Numbered from the stretch's first letter, positions 24,457-36,544 are shown. The stretch is 64,000 nt of DNA from Caprimulgus europaeus (GCA_907165065.1 OU015550.1:4251501-4315500), one strand, 5' to 3'. Notes: generated from the letters alone by a model not told the origin. Numbers and translations are program-made.

Positions 24457-25610
24457 ATACTTGGAGATAAATCAACACTGTTAGTTCAGATTAATTGCTT
24501 TGGAAGGGTTGTTTCAGTCCCAGCTCCCCTCAGGGCTTGGATGTGGTGACGAGGAGCGGGTGACTGGGGACACGGGACTGGGGTAAACGGGGACACTGGC
24601 TCTGCATCACGCTGGGTACAGCTCCTTGGTCTGCAGCAACAGCCCCTGGGGCTGGCAGCATCCCCAGCATCATCTCTGCAGCACTCCCAGCACCATGCAA
24701 AAAAACCCCCCAAAAACCTCCCAAAAAACCAAACAAAAACCCCCCAAATATCCCCAAACCCCACTTGTCCCAAAGCCAGGAGCTTTCTGCTGGAAGCCAC
24801 CAGCCTCTGCTGTCCCCTGGCTGGGTACAGAGGCTTCACCACTGTTTTGATGCTCTCTCTATTCTGATGAGCCACTCTGCTACCTGCTTCTCCAAACAGA
24901 TCATCTGTGATATCTAGTTGCTAATGAATCACTCCAGCAATTAATTGCAGGGGTAAGTCCACTCCTAATTAGGAACAGATTTAGGGAATGAGCACTAGGA
25001 GAGCTCTTGGGCTGTTGGTTGCTTCTAGTTGAGCATGGAGTGGGGATTACAGTCTGTGGGGCTTTTTAATTAATAATTGAGGAGTTGATTAAGGCTGAGT
25101 TAGCACACTGGAGGAAGCAGCTTGGCGTGAGGGCAAGTCATGGAGCTGGAGATGCTGCTGTGGTTTGCGTTGGTGGTGTTGGCCAAGGAGCTGGGATGGA
25201 TCCAGCCTGGCTGAGAGCCCTTTTGCTGCTGGAGGAGAAGGTGTGAAGGTGGCTGGGGGCTGCAGAGTGCTGGCTGGGCAGGTCCAGCTCTGTTGGGGGG
25301 TTGAAGCAAAGCTCCCCCAGCACCTGGGTGTGAAGCTTTTGTCAGCTGCTTCTCAACCTCCCAAAATGTGCTCGAGTGTCTGAGTTTCCCACTGTGACAT
25401 CCAGCTGGTACCTGGGGAGGTAACAGGGCTGTCCCTTTTGGATTTTTGAGTGTGTCAGGCTGGGGTGCTGGAGGTTTGCCTGGCCCCTTGGGTGACATCT
25501 TCTCCTCCTTGGCAGCTCATGTTGCTGCTCCCAGCTCACCCAACAAATCCCAAGGAAGGGGGCCTTGCTGTGTCCATCTCCCTGCTCCCCAGCTGCTCTT
25601 ATGCTACTTC
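24457..25610. other. intergenic stretch with A/C tract and homeodomain palindrome
   Basis: No gene recognised. An A/C-rich tract occupies 24,695-24,764. A candidate regulatory block at 24,895-25,100 is listed separately. The remaining GC-rich sequence shows nothing identifiable. Confidence 0.55.
24895..25100. promoter_or_regulatory. candidate regulatory element with 12-bp TAATTA palindrome
   Basis: GCAATTAATTGC at 24,937-24,948 is a perfect 12-base palindrome with overlapping homeodomain cores. It is preceded by GCTAATGAATC and followed by CCTAATTAGG (a second palindrome near 24,964) and TTAATTAATAATTG near 25,066. Repeated palindromic TAATTA sites within 200 bases suggest a homeodomain-bound element. 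No conservation data are available. Confidence 0.27.
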
Positions 25611-25858
25611 TGGCTTTAAACTGGCAGAGGGGAGATGGAGATGAGATGTGAGGAAGAAATTCTTTGGTGTGAGGGTGGTGAGACCCTGGCCCAGGTTGCC
25701 CAGAGAAGCTGTGGCTGCTCCTCCCTGGAAGTGTTCTCGGCCAGGCTGGATGAGGCTTTGAGCAACCTGGTCTAGTGGAAGGTGTCCCTGCTGCTGGCAG
25801 GGGGGTTGGGACTGGATGAGCTTGAAGGTCCCTCCCAACCCAAACCAGTCTGTGATCT
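25611..25858 (+). mobile_element. CR1 LINE 3' fragment
   Basis: Contains TTTAAACTGGCAGAGG, AGGAAGAAATTCTTTGG, CCCAGGTTGCCCAGAGAAGC, GGTCTAGTGGAAGGTGTCCC and AAGGTCCCTCCCAACCC in the correct order for a + strand CR1 3' end. It is nearly identical over its last 180 bases to the copy at 45.0 kb, with about seven differences counted by eye, so both come from one young subfamily. Confidence 0.94.
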
Positions 25859-26774
25859 CTGGAGCCCATCCTTGGCACAGCTGTGCCCCTGCCATCATGG
25901 TGATCTGTGTTCTGTATTGTGCTCTGCCCAGGACTGGCTCCCCTTCACTGGGGACCCCAGATGACCTGGGGTCTGAGCTGGACACAGGGGAATGAGGACA
26001 CACTTGTCCATGCAGGTTTACCATGCTCAGAGCAGAACCAACCAAGTCTCCTGCTCTGAGGCAATATTGCAATGCCAGAGATGATGCTCATCCTCCAAGA
26101 GAGGTCAGTTCAGGGCAGATGATGCTGAGAGACAGCTGGAAAAAAAACAACCAACCAAACCACCCCAAACAAACACCCTGGAGAAAAAACGGCCACAAAC
26201 CGGGCAAATTTCCGTTAGTGCTGCAGAATGATCAGTCACTGGAAAATCTTAGTGGGGAGCAAGAGGGAAGGAACCAGCTTCTGCTTTCTGATAGTGGTTC
26301 CTGCCCCAGCTGAGGAGCAGAGGGTGTGTTGGGGAGGGAGTTAGTCATCGTGGGCAGATGCTGCCGGTGCCACCAGCCTCTCCAGCATGTTCCCTTTAAA
26401 GGCATTGCCTGAATTCCGCTGCCCTCAAGGCTCTGCTTCCTCTGGCTCCCTTGCCCAACGCTGCTGTGCTGTTCGTCAGCTGATAATGGGTGACAAAAAG
26501 CATCTGATCTGTCCAGAAGCTGGATACTCATCTCCTGGGCTGCTGGAGGGAGTCAGCTTGGTCCTGCGGCTGCTTTGTCTCCTTTTGGTTTGCTGGAGGA
26601 TTTGGGTTGAAAGCCACATTCCCAGTCCCCGTGCAGGTTAACTGGGGAGGAAAAGGCTGATTGTGGGGCCGTGGGCAGGGGTGGAAGCAGGAGGGTGGGA
26701 TGAATTGGTGACCTCAGTAATATTTATCAATATGTAAAGGGAGAATGTCAGGAGAATGGAGCTTGGATCTTCTC
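25859..26774. other. intergenic stretch, no gene recognised
   Basis: An A/C-rich tract with CCAACCAAACCACCCC lies at about 26,140-26,178. A short AT-rich patch at 26,718-26,745 precedes the next CR1 fragment. No exon or RNA gene is visible. Confidence 0.6.
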
Positions 26775-27053
26775 AGTGATGTCCAACAGTAGGACAAGGG
26801 GCAATGGGTGCAAACTGGAGCACAGGAGGTTCCATGGAAACATAAGGAAAAACTTTTTCACTGTGAGAGTGACAGGACACAGGGACAGGCTGCCCAGAGA
26901 GGGTGTGGAGTCTCCTTCTCTGGAGACATTCACAACCCACCCAGCTATGTTCCTGTGTGACCTGCTCTGGGTGATCCTGCTCCGGCAGGGGGTTGGACTT
27001 GGATGATCTTTCAAGGTCCCTTCCAATCCCCAGCATTCTGTGATTCTGTGATG
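26775..27053 (+). mobile_element. CR1 LINE 3' fragment, different subfamily
   Basis: CR1 blocks appear in order: AGGACAAGGGGCAATGGGTG, ACACAGGAGGTTCCATGGAA, TTTTTCACTGTGAGAGTGAC, GTGTGGAGTCTCC and GGTCCCTTCCAAT. The element ends with two copies of the 8-base ATTCTGTG tail at 27,034-27,049, the diagnostic CR1 3' terminal repeat. The internal text differs from the 25.6 kb type. Confidence 0.93.
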
Positions 27054-27684
27054 AATGGGAAGAAGGAAATTAACCAGAGGGGGATCAGGACAAAGGATAA
27101 GTGATGGAGCTGTGATCTAGCAGGGTTGGAGGTCTCAAGCCTTCCCAGGCTATCCTCAGTGGCAAGAGGCATCTTTGCCTCCTCTTCAGCCCTGCTGCAG
27201 ACATCTCCTTGCCTTGTTTCCTCCTGCAGCTGGTTTTGGCAGTTGAGTTGAGCCCACACCTGCTGTGGTGGACCCAAGGGACCACGCTGGTCCTTTTCCT
27301 CCTCCCCATCTGCTCATGGTGTTGCCCACAGCTGATGACTGAGAGTTTATTCCTCAGACTCAGTGCTGGGGCGATGGTATCTGCAGCCAATTTCCAGCTC
27401 GGCAGAGCAGAACCATTGCTGTTGAGCTCAGTAAAGAGCGCAAAAGCTTCGCTTCCCAGAGGTTCCCTTCCCGTGCAGACGATTGCAGGCGCTTGGCTCA
27501 CGTCTCCCCCTGCAAACCACGGGCTTCATGTGTTTACAAACCCCCGTGCAGAGCCCTGCGGCTGCCAGGCCACACAGCGCACAGCCCCGGCCGCTGCCGC
27601 ACCGGCCGGCCCAGCGCACGGGCGTCCTGGCCAGGGCTTTGTGTCCCGGCTTCTGAACTCCTGACCTGGATATCTGCACCACGA
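27054..27684. other. intergenic stretch with CpG-rich end
   Basis: No gene recognised. About 27,390-27,660 is CpG-rich (for example GCCCCGGCCGCTGCCGCACC) and could be an orphan CpG island, but there is no consensus donor or TATA motif. It ends abruptly at the AT-rich minisatellite. Confidence 0.5.
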
Positions 27685-27777
27685 ACCATGTATTTATATA
27701 TTCATTTTTTATTTATATATCTCTTTATTTATATATTTATTTAATTTTGATTTATTTATTTTTATCTTTATTTTTTT
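27685..27777. repeat. ATTT/TTTA-rich low-complexity DNA
   Basis: Degenerate ATTTA and TATTTA runs form the left flank of the 27.8 kb minisatellite. Essentially no G or C is present. Confidence 0.85.
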
Positions 27778-27996
27778 ACCTTGATTTTTATCTTTTTTAC
27801 CTTGATTTTTATCTTTTTTACCTTGATTTTTATCTTTTTCACCTTGATTTTTTTCACCTTGATTTTTTTCACCTTGATTTTTTTCACCTTGATTTTTTTC
27901 ACCTTGATTTTTTTCACCTTGATTTTTTTCACCTTGATTTTTTTCACCTTGATTTTTTTCACCTTGATTTTTTTCACCTTGATTTTTTTCACCTTG

Positions 27997-28000
<4 letters not shown>
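27778..28000. repeat. AT-rich minisatellite, 21-mer then 15-mer units
   Basis: Three 21-base units at 27,778, 27,799 and 27,820 are followed by ten full 15-base units starting at 27,841 and spaced exactly 15 bases, plus a partial unit at 27,991. The 15-mer is ACCTTGATTTTTTTC. The 21-mer differs by an extra six bases (TATCTT) in the T run. Both lengths are multiples of three and lack stops on both strands, so they create artificial repeat ORFs (for example DFFHL or GEKNQ peptides). These are not genes. Confidence 0.97.
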
Positions 28001-28035
<35 letters not shown>

Positions 28036-28049
28036 ATACACACACACAG
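28001..28049. repeat. AT dinucleotide microsatellite with short CA run
   Basis: About 14 AT repeats at 28,001-28,029, then an A run and a short CACACACACACA run ending near 28,049. They form the right flank of the minisatellite. Confidence 0.93.
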
Positions 28050-28939
28050 AGCATCCCAGTTCTGCTTCATCCCCTGCCTGTCTGCTGCAGTGCTGAGGTG
28101 CAGCCCCATGCTCAGGCTTAGGGAAGGATGTCCATTCCCCCTCCTGCCTACACGCACTGTTGGCTTCTCTCCCCAAAGCACACACTGCTTTTGTTTGTGT
28201 TTATATTTTGTTTTTTTTACTGGGAGCTCCTCTCTAGGCTCATCCATACACATTCTTTATGCACACGATGTGTCACCCACGACCCGGGTTCAGCGTGAGC
28301 TGGCAGGGACACCGCTGGCTGCTGAGGCCAGCCCAGCCCTTGGCCTCTCCGTTAGCTAATTTCTCCTCAGGAGCTTGGGATGTGCCAGCCTCTGAGCCTC
28401 TCAGCATCACTCACGGTGCTTTATCACCACTTGTCGTGTCCCACATGGAACAAACTGGGGCTGGCAGAGGAAAGAGGGAAGGAAGAAAACATATTGGTGT
28501 CACTGGAAATTAAGGGCAGGTGCTCACGTCACCGCTGAGGAGCGGATCAGCCGTCGCAACAGTCAGCGGGGAAATAAGTTGCTGGCGTCACCGCTGCTGT
28601 GAGACTCGTGCAGGTCTTGCAGAAGAGAGGGATCTGTGCCACATCAGTGGCACAACCTGTTCCAGCTCGTGTGTCGCTGTTAGATCATGAGCAGTTGGTT
28701 TGTCAGCGTTTGGGGTTTGAGGTAATTCTGCACCCCACCTTCTGCCCCAGGGCTGGTTGTGTTGTGGGGGTCTCACACTGAGAAGAGAGTGTTGGTAGGC
28801 AGAAGGTGAGGTTTAGGGGGAGAAGAGCCTCTGGCATCTTTTGGGGACCCTGATGTTAAGGTTGGGGTGTCACCCTGACCATGCTGCTCACTCACATGGG
28901 TGCCTGGGAATGGAGCTCAGCATCAGGTGAGGACGCCTG
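28050..28939. other. intergenic stretch, no gene recognised
   Basis: GC-moderate sequence. A CpG-bearing segment at 28,525-28,680 contains two copies of a CGTCACCGCTG string (about 28,527 and 28,585). No exon, RNA or repeat family was recognised. Confidence 0.55.
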
Positions 28940-29307
28940 GTCAGTCTGGAGAAGAGGAGGCTGAGCAGAGACCTTGTTCTCTACAACTACCTGAGAGGAG
29001 GACGTAGTGAGGTGGAGGGTTGGTCTCTTTTCCCAGGTAACCAGCGACAGGACAAGAGCTAATGGCCTCAAGTTGCACCAGGGGAGGTTCAGGTTGGATA
29101 TTAGGAAGAATTTCTTCTCCAAAAGAGTGGTCAGACATTGGAACAAGCTGCCCAGGGAGGTGAAGGACTCACCATCCCTGGAGGTGTTCAAGAAACGTGT
29201 AGATGTAGCACTCATGGATATGGTTTAGTGGGCATGGTGGTGATGAGTTGAGGGTTGGACTGGATGATCTTAGAGGTCTTTTCCAACCTTAATAATGATT
29301 CTGTGAT
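28940..29307 (+). mobile_element. CR1 LINE 3' fragment
   Basis: Ordered CR1 blocks include GTCTGGAGAAGAGGAGGCTG, AGCGACAGGACAAGAGCTAA, GGTTGGATATTAGGAAGAAT, GGAACAAGCTGCCCAGGGAG and TTGGACTGGATGATCTTAGA, ending with TGATTCTGTGATG. It is the + strand counterpart of the inverted copies at 35.0 and 36.5 kb and is 5'-truncated. Confidence 0.94.
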
Positions 29308-32300
29308 GCAGGTGAGGCATTTGGAGCCTGGCCATGCCTGATGCCATGTGTCAGGGCAGTGTCTTGCACAACAGGTGGGTGGGAGGCCCCTGTCACCTTT
29401 CCAGACAAGGCAGGGATCGGTCTCTCCCAGTCTGGTGTGCCTGGATGCTGAGCTGGGACTTGATGTCTGCAGGGCTGTAGAGACAAGGTCTGCTCTCAGC
29501 ATGGTGGGGACACAGGAGACAGGGTGAAGGTGTCCTCACCCATACAGTGTCTGTCACCCCAATATCCAGCTCCCCCAGCACGCCCCATCAGGTGTCCTGT
29601 GCCTTGGCTGCTTTCCATTTAATCTCCACCCTTTTCCCTGGTACATCAGAGATGGTCACAGCTCCAGCCAGCCCCAGCCCTGCTGCTGGCTCTCCTTTCT
29701 CCAGTGATTTGCAGATGCCATGAGCTTCATCTCTCCCTGTCATGACTCATTTCTTTCTCACTGAGGCTTTAATTTTTAAAGAGGCACTCTGAGGCGCGGA
29801 GGTTTTAATACCTGCAGAGCCTCCCAGCAGGTGCCACTGAGCTTTTTAATCAGTGTAGATGGGGATACTGGAGGAGGGAGAGCTGGGGCCACTGGCTCCC
29901 AGCAGCACTCCAGTTGCACCCAGGACCAGACTGGGAGGATACATGGCAGATGGAGCCCAGGCTTGGAGCTGGGAATGGGGGTCCCACGCTGCCTGCTGGA
30001 TTGTCCCTCTGCTCAGCCCAGGGTGGAGGAGGGAGAGGGGATGGGGATGTCCCCAGTGCTGTGCAGTGCCTGGGATGGCTGGGAAGCACCAGCTGAGAGC
30101 TGTGAGGGAAAGAGAAAACATTTTGGTCTCAGGAGGATTCCCTTGGTCCTGCCACACTCTGCGGTCTCTGATAAGCCACAGCCTCCCACGCTGCCTGCGC
30201 TCAGCTCCAGGGCCGGAGCCGTTTGTGGAGGATGGAGAATGGCTCCAGCTGCACAAACTGCCACGACCTCCCTCAGCTCCAGCTCTGCTGATGCTCTCCT
30301 GGGGAGGAGACCGAGCCACCTCAGGGCAAACGGTTGCCCTCTGCCAGGGAGACAACAGATTTGCTGTCCCCATCTTGGTGCAGCCATTGAGGGTGACATG
30401 TGCTGGAGGGCTGGGTCCCTGCTCCCTTCCCACCAAAGAGGAGCAGCAGGTGAGGGAGGGGGTGAGATGCAGCCTGGGTCTGTTTGCTCCTCTTCAGCTG
30501 GTGGAGCTGGTGTTTGGGTAGCGACAGGAGGGGTTGCCAGCTGGTGTTTGCTCTGTGTGTTGGCTTTGTGAATGTCAGGGTAAGAGGTGCAGAGGCTTTA
30601 TCCTGCTCCCACGGCCTCTCCTGCACCAGCATCCTGCCCACCAGCAGCTGGGAGAAGAGTTTATGGGATGCAGCATGGAGGTGGGTTGTGTTAGAGCCCT
30701 CAGACCAGCACCCACAGCAGAGAGCCCGTGCATGGGGCTGTTCCCAGTGTCCAGGGCTGTGGAAGACAGGACCTGCACAACACTTGGGCTGTGACACATC
30801 ACCCCATCCAGGAGCATTTCCAACCCCTCTTGGAGGGTTTCTTGGGATTTTCCCATTAAATATTTGTACTTTTTGTTTCCTGAGGAACTGACAGTGCCGA
30901 TCCTGGACCCAGCACGCTGCCCACAGCACCTGGCAGAGGTAGGTCATCATCATCACCAAATCACATTTGCACCCTCTGGACCAAACCTGAAACTGCCTGT
31001 CCCCAGCACCCAGGGACCCTCTGGAGCTGTTTTGAATGTGGGTGTGGGCATGTGCTCCTCAAGAAAAGTTTCTTGTCCCTTTATGTGATTAATTCCTCCC
31101 TCCCACCACGGACGCCCGCAATTGCATCTATATCCGTGGCTCCCCACTCCTCCTCGGCTGTAAAATATTTATAACCCCCTACATTAGGGCTCTTCTTCTT
31201 TCTTCTCGCCTTTTTTTCCTCTTCTTTTATGCCTTCCACCCGGGCTCCCCAGCTCTGCTGAGCCATGCCGCACCAGGAACCGCTTCATTTTAATATAACT
31301 CAGCGAGCGGAGAAGCTGTGAGGAATAATTTAGATTTTGCTCAGGGAATGCAATGCCTTTTTTTTTTTTTTTTAATTGCAGTCATCTGCAGCTTCTCAGC
31401 AATGTATTATTGATGGTTATTATTCAAATAAAATACTCGTTTCTTTTTGTTTTCCTGTGGACACAGTTGGCAGTGTTTATGGTTTTTTCTCCCTTTTTTT
31501 CTCCATTTTGGGAAGAGGTCACCTTTTCATCTTCTACTTTTTTTCAACCCACTTTTCCCACCTCTCTCCCTGACTCTGTGTGTGTTGTAGGAGCTGGGCT
31601 CACCCCAGCTTTGTCCTGTGGCATTGCCACCAGCAAAATACCAGTGATGCCATTGAATTCTATTGCCCAGGAGCCCAAGGAGCAGCGGGATATGGGGTCA
31701 GGGGAGGCTCAACCTTTTGGGTAATAGAATGGTGGAGCTTGATGTTGTCCATCAAAGGGTGTGGGAGTGGAGGAGGAGAACGTCTGCAGGCTCAGGGTGG
31801 CTTTGCTGGGATGATACCAGCCCTGCCCAGGCTCTGGTCTGCACAGTGACCTGTGACTGCTCTCCCTGAGCTTTCACGGGTACTTTGGGCTTCAAAAGCA
31901 GGTTTTTGGGAGTAGCAGGGGGAGCTGGGCTGGATGGAAGCACCTTCCTTTTGGAGGGCTGCTCCCAACCCTGGGACATTAGGGAGGAGCAGCAAGAGGG
32001 TACAAATGTCCACCAGAAAGGGATCTCTGGGGTTACCCTGCCTTTGCAGCCGTGTCTCCATCCCTGCTCCATCCACGTGGGCTCTGCAGCATCATCACAC
32101 CAGGTACCACAGTGTCCAGGCTGGGACCAACACCATCTCCAACCCTGGGGCAGATGCCTCCAGCACCAGCCTGGGTTTTTTTCCCCCCATTTCTGGAAGG
32201 AAGGCACCAAAGTAGGACTCAGGAGCCCGGGTGCTCCTCCGCCTCCCCAGCTCCGGGCCTGACAGCTTGTGAGCGATGGGAGAGCGGCTCTCCCGCGCTG

Positions 32301-35017
32301 TCACTTCTCTCTCCTCTCTTTCAGCACTTCCCACCGCGTTGTCACTCCCGGCAGCAGGGACTTTCCTCAGTCCCACTAAGGTCCCCGAGGTGTTACCGTG
32401 ATGCAAACACCGAGTACAAGGTTCCTCCTTGATGTGAGGAATGAAAGGAGGTCGGAACTGAAGGGAAAAATGTTCATTTTGAGATGGAGCTGAAGATCTC
32501 ACTATTTCCCTCTGACTCCCTCTGTAGGGGTTAGGGAGTCCCCTAGATCAGAAGTAGGGGGCATTTCCATTGCCCTAACCCCAGGGTGCCTTGGTGGGGT
32601 GCTCCATGGAGAAGGAAGGAGCTCCATCATGCCAGCAGCTCTGCTGAGCCTTCATCGCATCCCTGGGACACAGCATCCTCCTCACCTTGCCCACAGGTGC
32701 TTGAGCAGAGCAGCTCAGAGGCTTCTCCTCAGCTATTACAAATATTAGGGGGTTTAATAACAGGCACTAATAAATTTAGAGCCTGTTGTGGCTCCAGCTC
32801 CAAATGGGAATGTATAGGGGTGGAGAAAGGCAAAGTGCTGTCAGTCACAGGGCTCCCAGGGAAAAGCCAGCTTGTCTGTCAGCTCCCAGGCAGCTCGGTG
32901 ACAAATTCCTTAGGTGAGCAAACAATTTTGTCTCCTAATTACACTTGTAAAACAAAACTGGGCCCAGATCCCTCCTCTTCTATTTTGCTTTTTTTTATTT
33001 CCAGCCCCCTTCCCTCAATGAAGTAGCTGCCTCATTAGAAATTAACTGTTGGAGTAATTAAGAGCAGAAACAGTCTAGGAGAGGTTTATTAGCAATAGCA
33101 TGGCAATAGGTTTATTAGCAATGGGGAGTTTCTGGGGATGCAAAGCCATGGAGAGCTGCCCTGGTGCAAGGGAAAAGCCAAAACCAAGTGAGGCAAAGCT
33201 GGCAAAAGGCAGAGAGAGGAGCTGCTGTGGCCACAATGGGACCCTTCCCACCAACAGCACCCATGGGTGCTGAAGCTCAGCAGCGCTCAGGGTTGAGCAG
33301 AGAGAGAAAACAGGAAGAAAAAGCAGAAAAATCCTCAAAATTCTTTTGCCCCAGCCCCACACGGCCGTGGGCATCACCCAGGAGCATCTCCACCAGACCC
33401 TGTGGGACTCCTGCCCTGTCCCATGGGAGGGGAGCTCAGGGAAGCAGGGACCCCCTGTCAGTCCCTGGCATTTCCACCAAAGCCTCTCCCGCGGCAGCGA
33501 TCGGGGTTTTATTTATCCCTGAGCACCGAACGTTGAGTCGCTGGCGCTGGCTCTCCCTATATTTAGCCCTTGAATGGAGAGATTTTACAGACACCCGGCT
33601 CTGCCTGGTGCTTAAGAGTCAGTCAGTGTTTCCATTAGAAACCCTGGGGGTCCAATCCTGCTCTCTGCTACCCGGCACCGTGACAAAAACCTTCCCCGTC
33701 CATTCCAGCGCAGCGACGCTGGATTTATCCCCGTGGGGATGAGATCAGGATCTGGCCTCGGGTTTTGATGGGTTTGTAACTTGGCTGATACAACTTGGCT
33801 GATTCAATTCATTTTGGGCTAAAACTCCACCTACAAGTTCCCAGCCTGGGAGACATTAAAGGCAAATTATTAAGGAGTTTCGTACTGGTTTTAAAGGGAA
33901 ATCATCAGTTAAGTTGGATTTTTGCAGAAGAACCTAGTGGACTGATCTTTTCTATTTTGGGGTTATTTATTTTATGTTGTTGCTGGTCTCTTTTAGGGCA
34001 GGCACTGCTGTCTGCTTCGCTTACAGAGCACCCAGCAGAAAAGCATTTGAACAAGAAAAGAGGTTAAAAAAAATATGGATAAGGGCTTGAATTCCCATCA
34101 CAGCAGGGCTCTCCATGGGGTTTAGGTCCCTGATTGTGGGTTCCAATGCTGCTGGTCACTTGTGAGAGTCTTTACTCCTCTTCTGAAGCAGCTGGAAGAT
34201 GTTTCTCAGGCTGGGATGGGGCTCCTGCTCCTCTCCTGATCTGTGTGTGAGAGTCACCGAGCGCAACGTGTTGGCACGGAGGGGAGAGCGGTGAGGAGCA
34301 TCGCTCTGTGCATCCATCCCGCATCCAGAGCTCGGGCTGTGACCTCTCCCAGCTCCATCCTGGCCATGACAGCCCATGTGCTCCCCATAGCCGCGTGCCC
34401 AGAGCAGAGCTGGCCCCACATATGTGGCTGGAGCTGGTTTTGGGGTGAATAAAAAGGAATAAATGAATACCCAGCCATCATCTGAGAAGAATGAGGAGGC
34501 CAAAGGCAGAAGCACAAAGCAGACGAGTGGTCCTGCAGAGACTTGCCAGCAGGATCCGGCGTCTCCCTCGGAGCTCAGCTGTGAGCCCCTGCCAAGAGCC
34601 AAACGAGAAGCAGCCTGTCCCCACTGCCACCCCCGTGGCTGCAGCAGCCGGAGCCCTGGATGATCCTGGGAGGTCCCTTCCTGCAGCTCGTGTAGGAGGT
34701 GAGCAGGGAGCTTTGCTGGCTCAAGCCTTGGTCCCTTCTGCCTCCTCTTCTGGGTGCAGGAGCACAGAGCATCATCTGTGCCCCTGGCAGAGCAGTGTGG
34801 GGACACCCCTGTCACCTCTCCAAGATGGCAAAGCCTCGTGTCTCCCACCAGCAGGATGGGGAGAGCGGGTGGCCCTGTGACCAATGGGATGGAGCACAAA
34901 GGGTGACACCAGCAAGCAGGGCAGAAGCAGGATCCAGGGGAGCAGGGACACACAAAGGTGTTTTCAGAAGAGGTTTAGATCAGCCCCAGCCATGGGCTTG
35001 TGCAACCCCAAAATAAC
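29308..35017. other. intergenic stretch, no gene recognised
   Basis: Several long overlapping frames at 29.8-31.0 kb on both strands show no family resemblance. AT-rich blocks at 31,080-31,440 (with a 16-T run at 31,358-31,373 followed by AATTGCAG and then AATAAAA near 31,426), 32,740-33,070 and 33,790-34,070 could be regulatory or relics of noncoding transcripts. Confidence 0.5.
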
Positions 35018-35525
35018 CACAGAATTTTAGTGGTTGGAAAAGACCTTTAAGATCATTGAGTTCAACCATAAACCCAACACCGCCAATCCCACCTCTAACC
35101 CATGTCCCTCAGCACCTCGTCTGCCCATCTGTTAAATCCCACCAGGGAAGGTGACTCCACCACCTCCCTGGGCAGCCTGTTCCAACGCTTGACCACCCTT
35201 TTGGTGAAGAAGTTTTTCCTCAGATCCAGCCTAAACCTCCCCTGGTGCAACTTGAAGCTGTTTCCACTCATTCTATCACTTGTTACCTGGGAGAAGAGAC
35301 CAAGATCCACCTCTCTCCACCCTCCTTTCAGGGAGTTGCAGAGAGCCAGAAGGTCTCCCCTCAGCCTCCTTTTCTCCAGGCTCAACACCCCCAGTTCCCT
35401 CAGCCGGGAACTCAGCACACTTGTGCTCCCGACCCTTCCCCAGCTCCGTTGCCCTTCTCTGGACACGCTCCAGCACCTCAACGTCTTCCCTGTATTGAAG
35501 GGCCCAAAACTGAACACAGTAGGAC
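35018..35525 (-). mobile_element. CR1 LINE 3' fragment, inverted
   Basis: The longest CR1 copy here, about 508 bases on the minus strand. Blocks read on the + strand are GGTTGGAAAAGACCTTTAAG, CTCCCTGGGCAGCCTGTTCC, TCCTCAGATCCAGCCTAAAC, CCCCTGGTGCAACTTGAAGC and CAGGCTCAACACCCCCAGTT. It reaches into the end of ORF2, where a translated relic of about 90 codons is open, but there is no intact reverse transcriptase. Confidence 0.95.
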
Positions 35526-35593
35526 TTTTTGCTTTCTCTGCCCCACTTTGACATGGTTTGTGGGGCAGGGTCCGGCTGCTCGCTTAGAGGCGA

Positions 35594-35656
<63 letters not shown>

Positions 35657-36544
35657 CAGGCTTTTGGCTTTTCCTCCATGTCCTTTTCCTTAAATGTAAA
35701 ATGGAAGGGGATGTCGGCCTCCGTGTTTATGGTTGCTCTCACTGGAATGGAAACACACCAGGCAGGAGCTGCTAAGTACCAGCTCTGTAATTGCAGGCTG
35801 CCACTGGATGGGAAGCACGTTTTTCAAACAGATTTTGGCTAGTTCCTTCAATGGCAAATGCCTGGGCTGGAAAATCTGCCTTTCCTCATTTCAGCCCAAG
35901 CTCAAGGAGGCTGCAAATTCTCAGCATATCTGAAAGCACAAATTGCCCCATTAACAACAGGTTCCCGGAGGCAGGAAGGCTGATTTCCTTTCAGGAGTCC
36001 AAATCCAGATGGTCAGAGATTCCTTCCAAGCTCAGAAAACCTGTTTTCAAAGGCTATTATGTCTCAATAGCAGTTTTGCCTCCCAGCCCACTGGAAGCAC
36101 TGTCTGCTGTCTGCACCACCATCTATTTTTCAAGCTCTTCGGCAGTCACCTACACCCGATGCGGTCAGCGCCGTCTGCTTGTGATTTGCTGGAGAGGGGG
36201 AGCAGGGCACCAGCTAAAAGCCACGTGTTTATTCTCACCTTCTGGAGTGGGCAAGCTGTGGAGCCAAGAAATGGAAGATGCCTGAGCTTGCTTTGAGATA
36301 TAAACAAGGTTTGCTCTTGTCATGAGAGTCTCCAGCCCTGGAGTCTTTTACATAAAGAAGGAATAACTTTGTTTAACTCCCCAGGAAAATTCCAAGGATC
36401 CCATCACTGAAGGTGAACAAGGAGTCACCAGCCCAGGTCCCTTTCCTGCGAAGCACAGGAGCAGGTTGGTGCCTTCTGTGCTGCAAACTACTAAACGGAG
36501 GCAGAGACTTTATTGTGTCCAACACTGACAGCTCTGAAGTCATC
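35526..36544. other. spacer between two inverted CR1 copies
   Basis: Holds the CTCCTG hexamer array and ordinary noncoding sequence with no exon signature. Confidence 0.6.
35595..35656. repeat. hexanucleotide microsatellite (GCTCCT)n, about 10 copies
   Basis: A perfect hexamer array of about 62 bases. It reads as poly-leucine on the + strand and would otherwise be mistaken for a transmembrane or signal-peptide segment. Confidence 0.97.

Noticed and set aside
27709-28359. Long repeat ORFs on both strands over 27.7-28.4 kb (GEKNQ, KIKVK and DFFHL peptides)
   Set aside because: The 15- and 21-base repeat units are multiples of three without stops, so every frame is open by arithmetic. No gene signal flanks them.
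29831-30571. Long + strand frame (246 codons) with overlapping frames on both strands
   Set aside because: Composition is generic for GC-rich noncoding DNA, with no motif or domain and several mutually exclusive overlapping frames.
35245-35775. Poly-leucine run that looks like a signal peptide or transmembrane segment
   Set aside because: It is the translation of the CTCCTG hexamer microsatellite.
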